DNA of 64,000 nt. It comes from Trissonchulus latispiculum. Lineage: Eukaryota; Nematoda; Enoplea; Enoplida; Ironidae. A model generated the notes under the pieces. The model did not search any database. It saw only the letters and a list, made by a program, of their open reading frames with translations, and had not been told where the DNA came from. Location of the stretch: contig JASAND010026649.1 of the NCBI GenBank assembly GCA_030248195.1, positions 26,726 through 90,725 of the forward strand, in the 5' to 3' direction. Positions 1-15,200 of the stretch are shown piece after piece; the stretch's first letter is position 1, and each line of letters starts with the position of its first letter. The position numbers and the translations under genes are program-made.

Positions 1-109
1 TTCAAACGGAGTTTGGTAGTGTAAACACAAAGTTTGCCACACTTTTTTCACCAAACTTGAGTTTGGCCAAGGTTTGGTTTGGCGAAAGTTTGGTGGTGTA
101 AACTGGCCT
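1..109 (+). mobile_element. Right end of a PIF/Harbinger-like MITE (left arm)
   Basis: Reiterated TTTGGTGTAAAC/TTTGGCGAAAG words ending in GGCCT followed by TAA; counterpart of the intact element at 60,884-61,752. The rest lies before base 1. Confidence 0.7.
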
Positions 110-422
110 TAAGCTAACGGGCACTGTTTAAGAGAGCTAGTCAAAACTATGCTTTATGCCTTTCTCAGATTGAAATATATGAAGTCGATCCAGATTGATC
201 CGGAAACTCCGAAATAATAGGATCGGCCTTGGATGCAACTGAATGAATTTCTTTCTATTCAGTCCTAATTATGTCTTTAGCCAAGATCTTAGATTACAGG
301 TTTTGTGTTTCGTAAAAGTATTTCTGTAATTATTTCTTGTAAAGTCAAGCAGGTGGTCACAATAAGCTCAACAGGATTTCTAATTAATTAATTAAATAAT
401 TAATTAGTGTCCTTTGTTTCAG

Positions 423-529
423 AAATCTTGCTAGAATGGGATGTGAAGCTGCAGATGGTCCTGGAGCGGCAGTAGATTTATACATTAAGGACCATATCGA
501 TTTGCTTATTGGTCCAATTTGTGACAACG
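423..529 (+). CDS. Left copy exon 2: ligand-binding domain, IGPxC motif
   Basis: TTTCAG acceptor, GGTAAAA donor, phases 2/1. Reads [20 protein letters not shown], the classic ANF-receptor segment in which a cysteine follows the IGP turn. Identical to the right copy at 60,464-60,570. Confidence 0.93.
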
Positions 530-3500
530 GTAAAATTATGTCAAAATTATTCAGTTAAAGCTGTATTTTATAATTGTTCATGTTAGGATTGTGAAACATG
601 GTGTCGCGCAATGAAAATGTTTCTGTGAGAAACCGAGAAGATTACATTATTAGAAGTAAGGTTACATTTAAAGACAGAAAGAACAGTTAGCTATATGGCT
701 CTAACGTAGTGGAGAAACAAAGAATATTTATTATTTTACTGCTACAGTTGTCTGCCATATTAATTAAACACCGAATGGTGAAGCCGTGAGGGCTCCCCAA
801 CTCGAGTTCGTGTGCCGGTCTTCCGCCCAAACTCACTGGAACTTCCACTGGCAGAAACGGTTTTTACCATTTCAGTTTCAGATTTTGAGGTGTTCGTTTT
901 ATGAGTGATTGTGTGTGTACAAAGCTGCAATTATTGCAGCAATTGGTTGCGAGATAACGAAAAAGCTAACTTTAAACCAACAAACTACCAGCGTTACGAG
1001 TGATGCTTGATTGATTGTGATTGAAGCCCTCTAGTATAAATACCTAAATGTTTACAGTGGAACAAAATAATATAAACTCAACAAAAACTGATATTCTAGG
1101 AATGCTTTGTGTCGGCAAGTTAGCTGTGTATTGGAACATTCCTGTTATTGCACAGATTGCTCCTGCAGATGCATTGGCTGACAAATCTATATATAAAACT
1201 CTGGCAAGAGTGTCGGTGGAACATGTACGTTTAAGACTGAACTATAAGTCACTGGTTAACAAAAGTTCCGGCAATGGTTTTTGGTGGCTTCTACTATGCA
1301 CTGTAATCTGGGCTTTTGCCCGCTGTAACCTTTTGCCCCCTGTAACTTAATGGGCTTTCCCGCCCGTCATCTTTTCTAGTTAACTCTTCACGGTCCGCTT
1401 CAAACATTTTAATTTGCAAATTGGAAAGTCGTATCATTTCTACGTTTGGATTCCTTATCTTTTTGTTTTCCAAATATCCAAGTAATCAGAAACGGGTAGG
1501 ATTAGGCTCGTTGTACTCAGGTCATCCTACGGGATGGCTGGCCTAACCAGTACATACGTTTACAAATATTTTTTAAAAAAGTACTGGATCTCTCTGATAA
1601 TGAGTACTTCAGGTCTTAATTCCGCTATGACCTATATGCTTTATAGGTCAACCCTTCAGGTTTATACTTACAATTGGTCAGGGCCTGAGGGATTAGGGCC
1701 GAAAGACTTTGGCCAATTGTGTAAGCAACAAATTCACAAAAATCCCATTTCTTTGCGTGCTTCGCAAAGTAAAGTATATATTTGATTGTAGTTAATTGTA
1801 TTTATTATATATACTTAATAATATCCTGCATTGATTGTAATACTTGGTTATTAAATTGTATTGCTAACTTTTCAAAAATTCTCTACATTTTGATATATTC
1901 AACATCCAATCTGAGTTGGTAAAGTGTTGTGCACCGTTTTGCTTATTTCAGTAGTTTCATTTTTGCTATACGGTCTTTGTTATTGTATAATTTTCTTGAT
2001 TGTCCCCTATATCTAATAAATGCAATGTCTGTAATATTCTGTTGTATATGGTCTGTTTATTAGTTTATTGCAGATAATCCTAACCTCTTGTTTCCTTCTC
2101 TGTTCTGGAAAAATGTTAAGGTGTAGTGTAGACGAATAACAAATAACATCCTCCTTCGTACAATTACCGTTACAGTACGATAACATTTCTGAATGTTTAT
2201 TTTTACCAAAAGATGGATTTTGGACAGTGTTTATGACGTATAATAACTTTTTGACCAAAAAAGCTTCCCAGCAGGCGACAATGCAATCATTCCTCATAGC
2301 ATTTACACACTAACAAGTAAATGCTTGTTTCCATATTCGCCTGTTTATGGTTAGCTTCTGTTTCTAAGAAATTTCAAATTGGTTCAATAGCATGTTCCAA
2401 AATGCTTAAAATGAAGAGTTTTAAGGATTTTTGAAATTGTAAACCAACTAAAATTTCATCTATTTTTGACATTTTTTGTCGAGTTAAACAACTGAGTTTC
2501 TTCTTTTTCAGGACAAACTAGCTTGGGCAGTGCGATCTCTACTTGAACATTATGGATGGAACAGGGTAGCTTTTGTGCATAGTTACGGCTGGACCTGCGA
2601 TGCGTTGACAAGAGCCATCAGGCACACTCTGATCGACTCAAACGTTATAGTCACTCTTGATATTGTAGGATCGTCGGAAATGCTGCATTTTCAAAATAAA
2701 CATAATTTCGAACTGATAAAGGAAAGCGCAAGAAGTAAGAGAAATGTCAGAGTAGGTTCTAATATTAATGATAGCCAAACTATTTCTAATTTTGAAACTA
2801 TTTGAATTGCTTGCATTCTAAAATTCGTCTTTTGCATCCATACTAAATGTCAGTAATTTTAAATGTTGTTTTCATCGTTAATTTTAACTTTGGTCTACAG
2901 CAAATATAAGAACATAATATAATATAATAAAGAGAACAGTTATTTACAAGGTAAACAAATCTATCAGGCATAAAGCTAATAACTAGATTATTATGGGTGA
3001 AGGTAGTAATTTGTATTATAACCGTTGATACTCCCGTTTCAGTAATCATAGTTTGCATGGGAAAGGGAGCAAACTCGGCCAGAGAATTCATGTTGCAAGC
3101 AAGACATATGAACATGACCGGTGCTGACTATGTTTACATCATACCTGAACCTTACAATGAGGACTTCAATTCGAACATGCCCTGGACCCATCCGGGACAA
3201 GACGATGGACTGGATTATTCTGCTCGTGAGGCATTTCGATCAGCTCTTATCGTGAGTTTAAGTTAGTTGTTGAAATTGTATGCGATTAAGAATTACTGCT
3301 TTAACCATGCACGTCCTGAAATAGATGTTCACCTAATCCTTTGCAAATCCTTCTGTGATTGCCGGACTATTTGCTGAAATGTTTAGTCAGTTTAGAGAAC
3401 ATTATTTCGAATTAATGTAGTGTACGTATATATTCTGGTATAGGAGGGGAACTTTCCTTTTTCCCCACAGAAAGATCCTACGCAGTAATCATCTGTTACT

Positions 3501-6239
3501 ACACCTAAGCCATACTAGCCAGAGTATTCATGTTCTGGCTAGTCACACATGTTCTTTAGTCAAAATCAAGGCCACATAAACAAAAGTATTTAAAACATAC
3601 AGATAAATAAATAAATACACAATTTCAAACTAACAAGAAGTAAAATGATGAAAAGATTGAATAGCGATTTGAATCTAAGCAGTTTCTGCTTAGTAAATAC
3701 TTGATTTTATCAGTGAACTGTTTCACTGATTATTTTTATCATTACAGATCGAAGGAGACAAATCTGGAACGGATGCAGTTGAAGAATTTAATTCCAGAGT
3801 CAGACTGATCGCTGCAGGGCCGCCGTGGTACATGAATGAAACAAGAGAAAAGGTCTGTTAGCTTAGTGCCAATAAAGATATAATATAATATACATAATCG
3901 GGATCAAGGCCAGGCTCGAAATGAGTTTTCCTTTTACACTAGGATAGCATTAAAGTGTAAAACTCGTGTCCTTACTCAGGTAGGTCTCAAATTCTGCAAT
4001 TTCCTAATAAAATATTTCATAGATTTAAAATTATTGATAGCTTGTTATGCATTTCGAATTTTCACTTGTCCCAAGGAACTAATAAATCCTTTGGTTGTTA
4101 ACGTCAACATTTAAACATTTTAGCGTTTTTGACTCTTGAACACATAATCTTTATCCTTTTTATTGCGACAAGCTTGACCTCTGCATTATATTTTAAACAA
4201 TTTTTTATTCGAAAATGTTTTCACGTTATTCTGAGCTGACAATACTTCTATTTGCAGTAATTTGTAAATATTTTGTTAACTATAGTGAATAGCATAATGT
4301 TGGTTTCATAAGTTCAGACCTCCTCGACCGACAAAAACGGATAGATCCCTCGGAGATACGGAAAAAGGGTTGACTCTCTCGTCTAGAAGACAAAAATGTT
4401 TGACCCTCAACTATGTGACTCAGATTTGATTATTTTTCAAAAAATTTAAAAAATCGCGAAAAATGGTCATTTGTTACTAACTTCTAAACGGAAATATTAA
4501 AAATTTGCAATTTTTATTAATTTTGGGTTAGACCCTATTACAATTTTAGCATTTTCAATGGTAGAACCCTCGTCAAATGGGGTAGGTCTCCCAGAATTGG
4601 GCCCGTGTTAATGCATGACTATACAGTTAGATTTCATAACACCAGATTATAACTGTGTTAAGCAGTTGCTTTGGCCTATACGTATTAGCTGCAGATGTCA
4701 ACCAGTTCAAGAATTCAATACCTTCACGATGCCGTGTATCTCTACGGACTAGCTCTTAACTCATGCTTATCCGGAGGCGTTGGCTGCAGTTTTCGTGACG
4801 GTCGAAATATGATGCATCATATGAAGTGCAAGCATTTCAAAGGTACAGTTGAATGATAGATTTACATGTGTTAAAGTTTCTAAAAAACAGGGCAATAGCA
4901 ATGCTGTGTCATAAATTAGCCTGTCTTCGTAGAATTGTGGCCTTCATACCAGTGGCTGTGATTTAAATTAAAAATTCTCTTCTGTTACTGGCAGGGCGCA
5001 ATTTGCCCATCTTCAGAAATTTAGCAAAATTTGCCGATAGCTACTGATACAAGAAGCATTTAAAATAGAACTATATTATGAGACTGCTGCCTGTGCAAAT
5101 TAAGTTAAAATCGTTAAGTTTCTCTGCTCTGAACATGAAGTTTGACGGTTGAAACTCAAATATATAATCGTTTCACTTTTGAGAATATATGGAGCAATAA
5201 TATTTACCAGCCATATGAGTGAAATCCTTGACCAGCTAGTCTGGGCCAAATCGTCTACTTTCATCAGTCAGAATCGTATTAGTTAGGATTTCGTTAGTCA
5301 GAATATTGTTAGTTAGAATTTCGTAAGTCAGAATTTAAATTTTGAAATAATATAAGTTGAACTTTCATTAGTCAGAATTTCATAAGTCAGAATTTCATTA
5401 GTCAGAATTTCATTAGTCAGAATTTCGTAAGTCAGAATTTCATTTTTCTTGTTTCTTCAAAATTTTGCACGCTGCTGCACAGAGTAGAGATGTAGCTCTT
5501 AACTCTTCCCTAAAAAGGCCCTTGATGGTTTGCTCCATACCAAGAGTACCGTAATCCAGCAGTTAGTACGTACTCTTGGCCCTTCTGATCCTTTTAGGAT
5601 TCGAACAAAACAGTCTATCGTCATTTCCTGTATGTGAGATGTAGGTAGGTGTAGGCGGAACCAACCCAGTTGTTGGGGAACTCTTTTGAAACGAGAATTT
5701 TGTTCGTTGCTGGTGGTAGAGCCAAGACACGTGTATTTGTGTCGACTAGAGGCCATTTTATAAAATTATCATGAAGATCAACCATCTTGTTAGACTTTGC
5801 GTCAGGAAGAAAATTGCTTTTTTGCAAAATTCTGACAAATAAATTCTGACCTATGAAATTCTGACAAATGTAAGTTCAACTTATATTATTTCAAAAACTT
5901 AAATTCTGACAAATAAATTTTGACATATGAAATTCTGACTGCTGAAGATAAACCGGCCAAATTGCCATTCCTCCTTTAACGACTATAGTGTAAGGATGTT
6001 ACTTCCTGCGTGTCAGATCTGAAAATAATTGGATAATGCACCAAGGCATTCGTAAGCGCAGAGCTCCCTACTACAACTGAGCTATTGAGGCTACAGTTGA
6101 GCCAATCTTGAAGGACGTTGTCTCCAGCCTCAGGTAAATTGTTGCGTTGCAACACCGTCTTCCATCTATTGGAATTGGGCAATATATCGCGAAGAACAAT
6201 TATAGTATCGCTAGTAATCTGCACCATTTACTGAATACA

Positions 6240-6296
<57 letters not shown>

Positions 6297-9200
6297 TACA
6301 TACATCGCTTATAGTGTATAGTGCTGTTTGTGAACTGATCTTGTTTTAGCTGAGCCACCCACCTACATTGATACCCTATTTATGCTAAACAACCAAAACT
6401 GGACTTTATAAAACTTAGCTATTTGCTACTCCTAACAGCTAGACGTGACTATGGCCCTATTTCTTTAAAGATGAAACGGATTAGATTAAAATTAATCCGT
6501 ATTACAGAAATAGCATCTCGGAATAAACGGATTAAAATTCAAGCCAGCGAGTTAAACGAGTTAAACGGATTAAATTTAATACTATTTCTTTAATGCACCT
6601 AAGATTAAAATTTTAATCTAATCCTGTTTCTTTATTCACACTTCGGATTAAAAAAGGAACGAGTTAATTTTAATCCGACCTGCTTAATTGCTGTTTCTTT
6701 AAAGATTAATTTTAATCCGTTTAATCCAGCCTCTGTATTTTCGACTAGTTTTTAATCCCCGTGCAGCTACGCGGATTAAACGGATTAAAAGTTGGTGGAT
6801 TGAAATTTTTAATCGCTGTTTCTTTAACGATTAAATGGATTAAAATCAACTCGTTTAATCCGCGGATTAAAAATGGTCGGATTAAACAAGTTAATTTTAA
6901 TCCATTTAATCCTGCATTAAAGAAATAGCAATTAAAATTTTAATCCGACTGATTTTTAATCCGTTTAATCCGACCATTTTAAGCTTTAAAGAAATAGGCC
7001 CTATGACGTTGTTAATATTTATTTTCAAACAAATGCACAAAGACGGTAGTCACCGCTGCACAGATAGCTTGGCAAATTTCAGCCGACAATTTGTTTAGGA
7101 GCCTCTGGAGATGTTTTAATTGACCATTATGCTGAAAGATTGCCATCGTTTGAAGTTCTTGCCATTGACAAAACGGATCAGCTAACGCCCTTCGTCATGT
7201 TCAGGCCTTCGTTCGATTGCACCTCACAGCTTAACTTCAATGAGACTCACACATACAAATTGGTAAGTAAGTAGATAAAAATGTAGTAGTATGGCAACGT
7301 ATAGTTGACTGGTTTATAGCAGATGAGTCTCTTCATTGGTTTACCTAGCATTGCTCCAACCAGAATATGGTCTGGGTTGAATCAACATGTCCGATCGAGT
7401 TTCCACGTTTGCGGGGAAGACAAGACAATGACCAATAAAATAGAAATCTCCTACCAGTGAGGCTGCAGAAAACAACAAACTGTTATTCAAAACTTTTTTG
7501 AAATGTGCCCACTGTTCATGACCCACCAAAAATTTGGGTTTAACACCAGAATCCTCTCCACATTGTCTCTCCGCAACTGGGATGTAGAGGGCATGCTGTG
7601 AAGTTTGGTCCTATGCGCTTGTATAATTCCTTGAAATAAAGACCGGACTTCGTATAAAATTTAGGAAAAATAGGTGCAGGTTCAGGTCTAAGGTGTGTGA
7701 CACTAAAAACTCTAAGTTCAAAGTTATTCCCCTATTTAGACGAGAGGTCTTACTATAAAAGATACAAAGACTCAATTTATTCAAAAAATTACAATGTGAC
7801 AATAAATCCAAACACTTGGGCACAGACTGTTAACTACGAACTACAGCTCAGCTACTGCATAAACTAGTATCACGTGACAATGCTAAAATGTAAAACTACT
7901 ATAAGTTATGGCGGCGCTAAACTCTTCACCTAACCCCCGATCCAACTGCCACTAACTGAATTCTGCAGAGACTTTAAATAGTAAAAAGAAGTCAGTCAAG
8001 GCAACAACTGAAATGATTGATTATGTTTGACATATATTCCGAGTTTTGACCTGTGACGTAGATTGTTTTCGATATTAATTTGTATTTCAAATATTCTCTA
8101 CAAAACATCATAACTTACTCCGATTACTGTAGTGCTAACTTCACAACAAAGTATACGATACAACTTGAAATTACTGTAAATTTACTGTAGATTATTACTG
8201 TAACTCATCACTGTAAATTCCTACTGTAAAGTCTTATTGTAGGGTATTACTGTAAATTCTTACGCTTATACTTAGGCTTACGATAAGGTATCTGACCAAT
8301 ATTCCACAATGCTTTGTCTGTCCCAAAAAAGGAAGCACTGGGTCAGGTATTTAAATTAGTTAAGACATATTTAAACATCTCGTGATGGTGTATGGCCACA
8401 GAAGTTTTTCGGAATATAGATTTATTAATTTTTGTTGCAAATTTACTGGGTGTTTGGTAACCCCCAGGCATTTTTCAACACCCTCCACCGAATGCAAAAT
8501 TCACGTACTTCACACACCGTAAGCCCAAAGATGTCTGGGACCACTTCAGCCCCCCTATTCATATCCAGATGCAAATATTTAGATAATAGGCCAATACTCG
8601 CAATAGTTAGTGGGGGGACACAAATAAAACTAGCGAGCATGCCAAAATTGAAGGGTTGCCATTTCTGTGATAACAGCACAACCCACTAAGTAAAGGTTAC
8701 GTTAGAGATTGTGTATATAACTCTCTACTGACCTACTCTATAGGTTCTGTTTCCAAATATAGGTGTTTTTGCGTGACGAGTATTGGAGAACGTATGATGG
8801 AAAGCCACCGCGATCTATCCCAGAATGTGGATTTCTGAATGAAATGTGTCCATTCAACTATACAAGTGAGCTCCGTTTGCTTCTTAAATAAAATTCAAGG
8901 AGTAAGGATTTTTAGTACTCACGGATATGTAAATTGAATTGAAACCGTAGACATGGTGGATATGGTAATACGAAAGACACAAAAAGTCATGTACCATGTA
9001 TAACACTTTAATATTTTAGTGAAAAAGTTGTAAATTAAAGGCTCTTCATGCTGTTGATGTTGTATTGCATACTAGCGTTATTCAATAATAGACGTCGATC
9101 TATTTTATAGTCTGATTTTAGTTCCTGTTATCGGAGTCGCCGTTTTCATGGTAGTGGCAACATTAGCTATATTGTACGGTGTAAACAGACGAAGGTAAGT

Positions 9201-12200
9201 TACCTCATCAATCGGTTCGCCTTGAAAATTTAATTCTGTATTTTAACTGGCTTCAGAAATAAGTTGCTCTGTTTTAAAGTGAAGTCCATTTTTATCTAAA
9301 GGGCATTTTTGCACAATGTATTCATTTGCTGCAACACCATTCCTGCGTGCTTCTGCTGTCACCATTGCGAATGAAATCAAGAGTACATAATACATAAGAG
9401 TATGACAGCTGGCATACTCTTTGTATTGTCAGCTTGACACATCCTCTGCACACTAACGGCTGCTCTCCCCCCGCAAATTGGATCCCAGTGACCCCCTCAA
9501 ATTGGTACCCAGTTGAAATGGGGTACGCTCACTCGCTCTATGCTTCTGTGCTAAAGCTCGAAAACGCAAGCACTAGGTGCGCTAGTTTTGTATCTGTTTC
9601 CAGCTTAGATCACATGCATAGCGCAAAATTGTTTTGAACTGAAGGGTCCAATTTGCGGGGAGGGGTCAGCTGTTAGCGTACAGAGGATGTGTCACGCTTA
9701 TAATATATGGAGTTGTGCGTGTAGAGTTGGAAGTGGGTCGTAATTTCGTGACCCGCGGGTACCCGCGCGCGACTCAGCGGATCCCTGACGCGACCCACGA
9801 CCCACGACCCGCTACACACTGAAGACCCACTTCTTAAATTTGGACATTTTTGCATATTTATGTACTCTATAGAATGCATCGAGCAAAATTAACGCTTTAA
9901 AAATGTACATAGTGAAGTATTAAAACTATCAGACAAAAATTTGGCGTTCACAGCTAACTCCATCGGATTTCATCTTCGTTTTCGTTAGTTCTGAGGATGG
10001 TATGCTATCGCAAAAGTGTTGGGACCTCGATCGGTAGTAAAATCAGTATTTAGGCAAAGATTTCAAGATAGTCTAGTTTCGTGTAGTAATTTCGTAAAAG
10101 TTTAGTTCATTCCTGTTTATTTTGCAACTGAATAGCAACTACCGCAGTGATGTTTGTATAGCACTGTCCACTCCTACTTGGATATGATAGCAAACTACCA
10201 TTTTAGCAGAATATTTAAATCATACACTTAATTAATGAACTCAGTGAAATTAGGAATAATTATCACTCTTTGAACTATGCCAAAATTTCAAGCTTGGCAT
10301 TATATAATTATTCATTGGAAGCAGCTTACGCTCTTTACTGAAAGATAGATTTGTAGGCGGTTGTAGCTATCAACAAATTTTGGGTTTGTCAATCAATGCA
10401 GAAGCATTAAAGGCTTTGCGTGACAATAAAATGTTTATGCCAACGATTATGTCCGGGAGATCGTTGTAAAATACTTTTAGCTGAAGATTCTAGACAGAAT
10501 AGAAATAAATAATTTTATCATAAAATCAATATTATAACGTATAAAGACATACAAAAGAGCCAAAAGTTAGAGAAAATTTGAAAATTTAACATAAATCGTA
10601 AATTTTCCGGTGAAATTAGCTCAAAATTTAGAGTAAAGATTGTATGAACAAAAGTAACTCTTGACCCACTCTGACCCGCGGGTATCCACCGACCTGAAAG
10701 TCGACCCACGGGTACCCGCGACCCACTTCCAACTCTGTAGTGCGTGTATGCTGTGTGAAAAAGGTTGCTTCTTAGAGTTAAATTTAAATTTTTATTTTAT
10801 TTTAAACAGGCGTTTTTATTAGGAAACATGTGACTATAAATATTTTCTTGCTGATAGCTAAAAATGACAACTCTCTGTTCACCCGGGATAATATACCTTC
10901 GGTTAAAGAACAAGAACAGTGCGTGATCGTGATAGAAGTTTGAGCTTTGCCGTTTGTAGTAATGGAACCAAAGAAATGACGGGGCAGTCCACAAATTTGA
11001 CGATCTCTTGCGCTTTCCCCATCCCTAAATTTTGGTTTTTTGACCAATAGTTTTAACACTTTATATGACGGTATACTGGAGGCGGATGAATTCAAACTTT
11101 TAAAAATGTAAAAATTTTTGAACATTTTAAAAATTTAAAATTTTATGTTGGTAAGGAGTAATCAAAAGGATTTTTTGTTCCCGACTTTACCGAAACCTTG
11201 CATGCGAAGATTTTCAGGAGCGCAGCGCATATATGATCCGATATAAATTCAGCTTTTCGTTCGCTCAGCATAAGCTTACATTTCAAGCTTAACTTTAGCT
11301 AACGAAAAGCTGAATCGAAACAAGGATTTCAGACGCACTTCCCTGAAAACTCCTCTTACCAACATAAAAATATTTTTCACAAATTAAAATTTTTAATTTT
11401 TAAATTTTTTAATTTATCAGTCTTATTAATTTTAATTATTTTAAGCATGCCCCATACAAAATTTTAAAATTATTCGATGAAAAAATCAAAAGTTTGGGTT
11501 TTGAGGGGAAAGCGCAAGAAATCCGTCTTTGATAACCACGTTACGAAGCGCATTCAGAAGATGTTCCTTGCTTTGCCAAATTTATACCTCTTGGTCCAAT
11601 AATAAAGTTCCCAGCAGGTAACCTGTGCAAGAAAGTGAACTATTCCATGCTTGCCTTTTAAAATATTTATTTGAAATGTGTTTGAAATGCTGCGGTTTGT
11701 TTTAGAAAGTATCTATTTGAAGCAGATTTGTTCAAGATGGCATGGAGAGTCGATCGCGATGCAATAAATTATGTGTCACAAGTAAGACATGATTTCAGGG
11801 TTAAAGCTCATTCTTAAGCATCTAACTTAACACAACTAGCATAACATTAACAGACATAACCTGAAAAGTCAACCATATTTTGAACATTTTTAACAATAAA
11901 ATTACAACACAAAGCAGCACCCGTGTTGAATCAACAAGGCAAGCTGATGTAGCTGACGTTTCCTGTCACTGCAATGTTAATGAATGGATTCACCATTTCT
12001 CGATGACGTTTTGTATCATGTGCGGGATACTACGACAGAATAGTGGAAAACTAGATAGTACATAGGATATTACTATATTACCCTAATAATCAACTAAGGT
12101 TGTTGCAAATCGGTATATCCATCTAACGTGTAACAAATTAATCACTTCACATTCTAAGCCCTTACTGTCATGTGATGCGGCTCCGTAAGCTCAGAACGAG

Positions 12201-15200
12201 TCAGATTCTGCCTTGTAATTATTATATCTTATTTAACGGCTCACTATATGGCAAAACGCCTTTTTCAGTTAAAACAGTTGTATTGTAACAAATGAAATTG
12301 TCAATTCAGCACCTGAGACCCGAAATTTCGGACCTCAGCCTCAGGTATGATTCGAACCCACGACTTTCGGATTAACACTCCAGCTGGCTACCGAGGCTAC
12401 AGTTGCACCGAGCTATAAGGAGTATACTTGTCATGTTAATTTCAGAATGTAATTGGAACTTTACTTTTATATTTACCCTCATTACTAAATGACATCTAAT
12501 CAAATAATGAAAGTCAGAAATTAAGTATCCTCGGGCTCGGGGAATCAACCGATTTGGGTTAAGAGCAGACGTGTGCAGGAGGGAAATTTGGGGGGATGAG
12601 CCGTCCGCGGCCGACAAAACCGGATTTTACCGGTTTATTGCCCAAACAACAGGCAAAATCCGGATTCTGGAGGGGTTGAGGTACTCTCTCGGGGGGGGGA
12701 GGGACCCCTCTGGGGGCGAACTCCAGGTCTAGGGAGGTAAAACTTCCCCCCCCCCCACCCCCCTCCCCCAAGCACACGTCACGTATCATATTTCAATGTG
12801 GGAGTAAGAGAAGTTTTTAAAAGGTAAATCAGTTTCAACATATTTTCACCCTGATAATTAGGAAACTATTTCAGCAGAAATTTTACATTTGCAGAGTTCA
12901 GCAGGAAGCCTCATCTTGAGTAAAAGTTCCGCTTCAGACAGAACTCACTCCAAGTCAGAACAGTCAGTGAATCAGTCTTCGCGTTCAACTGCGAAGTCAG
13001 AAAAAACCCCGGGTCGATTTTCCGGCTGTGGATCGTACATGGGTAACATTGTTGCAATACGCTGGTATCCACAAACTGGGCCCATGCACATGAGAAGAGA
13101 TGATCTTCTTTATCTTAAGAGGGTAGGAAAACTATTTTGTCTGACAAGTAGGTAGAGGAAATCACAGACAGTTACTGTTAGTTGCGCTTTATCAACTCCG
13201 TTATGTCACAACATCTGTTATTTCAGTGATGCTTTATTTTGTAACAATAAATTAAGTAAGTGGTTTGCGTTTCCAGGTTCGCGAAATTCTACATGAGAAT
13301 TTGAACACTTTTTATGGAATGACAGCCGACTCCGGTCCTTCTTTGCTTGTTTTGTGGGGTTATTGCACAAGAGGAAGTCTTGAGGTAAGTTACATTTGGC
13401 CATCTTGTCTATTTCAGCAGACTAATTAAATTATCAAATTATGGAATATTTGAGTCTGGCAATTTTAAAAAATGAGTGTGCGAACAATTTGTGATTGTTC
13501 TGTTAAACCTTGCAGACCTTGAAAGCTAACGGTCGACGACATACCTGTTAGAAATGGGCAACTGAGTAAGAACACAAGAACATTTATGCGTTTATTAGGC
13601 AACGTTAACACCTGACAAGTTAGTATCGTACGACTAGGCGGAACAAATCTAGCTTGATCATTTGAACTACTGTTTCAACAATACCAATGGCCATTGTGTC
13701 CTGGCTTTACCTGAAATCTAAAAATAGGTTTATAATTTCCATTCTTCAAATAGGTATACATAGCTGCAACAGGAGCTGTCATATGGTCGCAACTCGCAGA
13801 TAATGTCGTATATAACTCTCACTTGATCTTAACTCCAAATGCCTCCAATTTTTTAAATGCTTATGAAGTTTTGGTTCCAGTTCAAAGTTTTTCTGAAATT
13901 CAATTAAACAAATATGTTTACATCAAATTGGCTTTTCTTTTTCAAATTAAAACAAACTAGGCACTGTATTGCAGTTAGACGAATAATGGTACTCATAATT
14001 GCGGTTAGACCGAATAATTTAAATTCAACCTTCTGTGGCAGAGCTAGTCTTGCAGTGATTAAATTTAATTTGAAAATAAATTAAAAACCTGCACACTTAG
14101 GTAAGAAAGAAATTATACTTAGGTACAACAATACGTAGCGCATAATAACAATACCTAGCTAGTGATTAAAATGAAAACTGCATTTAAGTTAGTTGCTCTT
14201 AACTCAAGAAAATAACCCTAGTCGTGAGCAAAGCTACATTAAGTAATAAAATTAGGTACTGAAGACAATTATTATAAGACATACGGTAGACACTAATTGC
14301 TATACGTAACTAATAAATGTAAATGTTTATTGTATTCTTGTATTGTGCTCGTGTATTAATTATTATTGTCCATTATTGTGATGCCTCGTAGTTCTATTCC
14401 GTTGCTACCGTAATTCAGGAAGAAAGTGTTTGTAAGGCTAAGCAAATTTGGGCTTCCAAGTTGGGTTTTCTGGGAAGACTTGGTCTCCTTAGTTTTGACA
14501 AAGATAGATTTTAGGCAGGAATTGGAAATTGGATTCAGGCTTGTTGCTTACGTCAATCTGGCAAAAACAAAGAATATTCTAGAAGCTTCTTAGCCCAAAA
14601 AGCTAGCAACAAGCGAGGATATTTTATTGGAAAAGCTAAGAGCTGGAAACTTCTAATACCTATGGGAAATTTAGAGAGAAACTTTAGACTATTCTTGGAA
14701 TTGGAAGCAAATTGAAGGTATTACGTAATCGCAATCGTCTTACGGTACTTCGGCTTGGAATAGTTTGCTTTTGTGTTATTCGGGGGGTATTGGTATTTGT
14801 GGTGGTGGAGTCAAGTGGTGTTCAATAAACTGTGTGCTTGCTATATTGTCAAAGTAAAAGATCGTGAAGTGTACTTATTGCCTAAGCTAAGACTCCGATA
14901 AGATTCGTGAAGATCCACTGCGCTTTAACTCTGCCTGCGCTGGTCGTCTACCCCACGGCCCGCGACATTTCTTTCATTTGCAGTATATAATAAAGTTCAG
15001 ACTGACTAGAATTTATTTATTCAAATTCAGACTTGAATTAATCTTTCCTTTAAAACTTCAAGATAATTAAAGATTAAATTTTACAGATATAAATCTTGAG
15101 TCATAGAAGGAAGCAATTCAGTTTAATTGAAGCAGAAAAGTTTGATCCAGAAAATTAGATTTGATTCTAGTTAAATCAGCCAAACTGAATTTTTTAAGAC

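Noticed and set aside
14300..14968. Solo LTR ending in GGCCCGCGACA
   Set aside because: TG...CA ends and base composition are suggestive, but I could not find a matching start or a five-base target duplication, so it is left unclassified.
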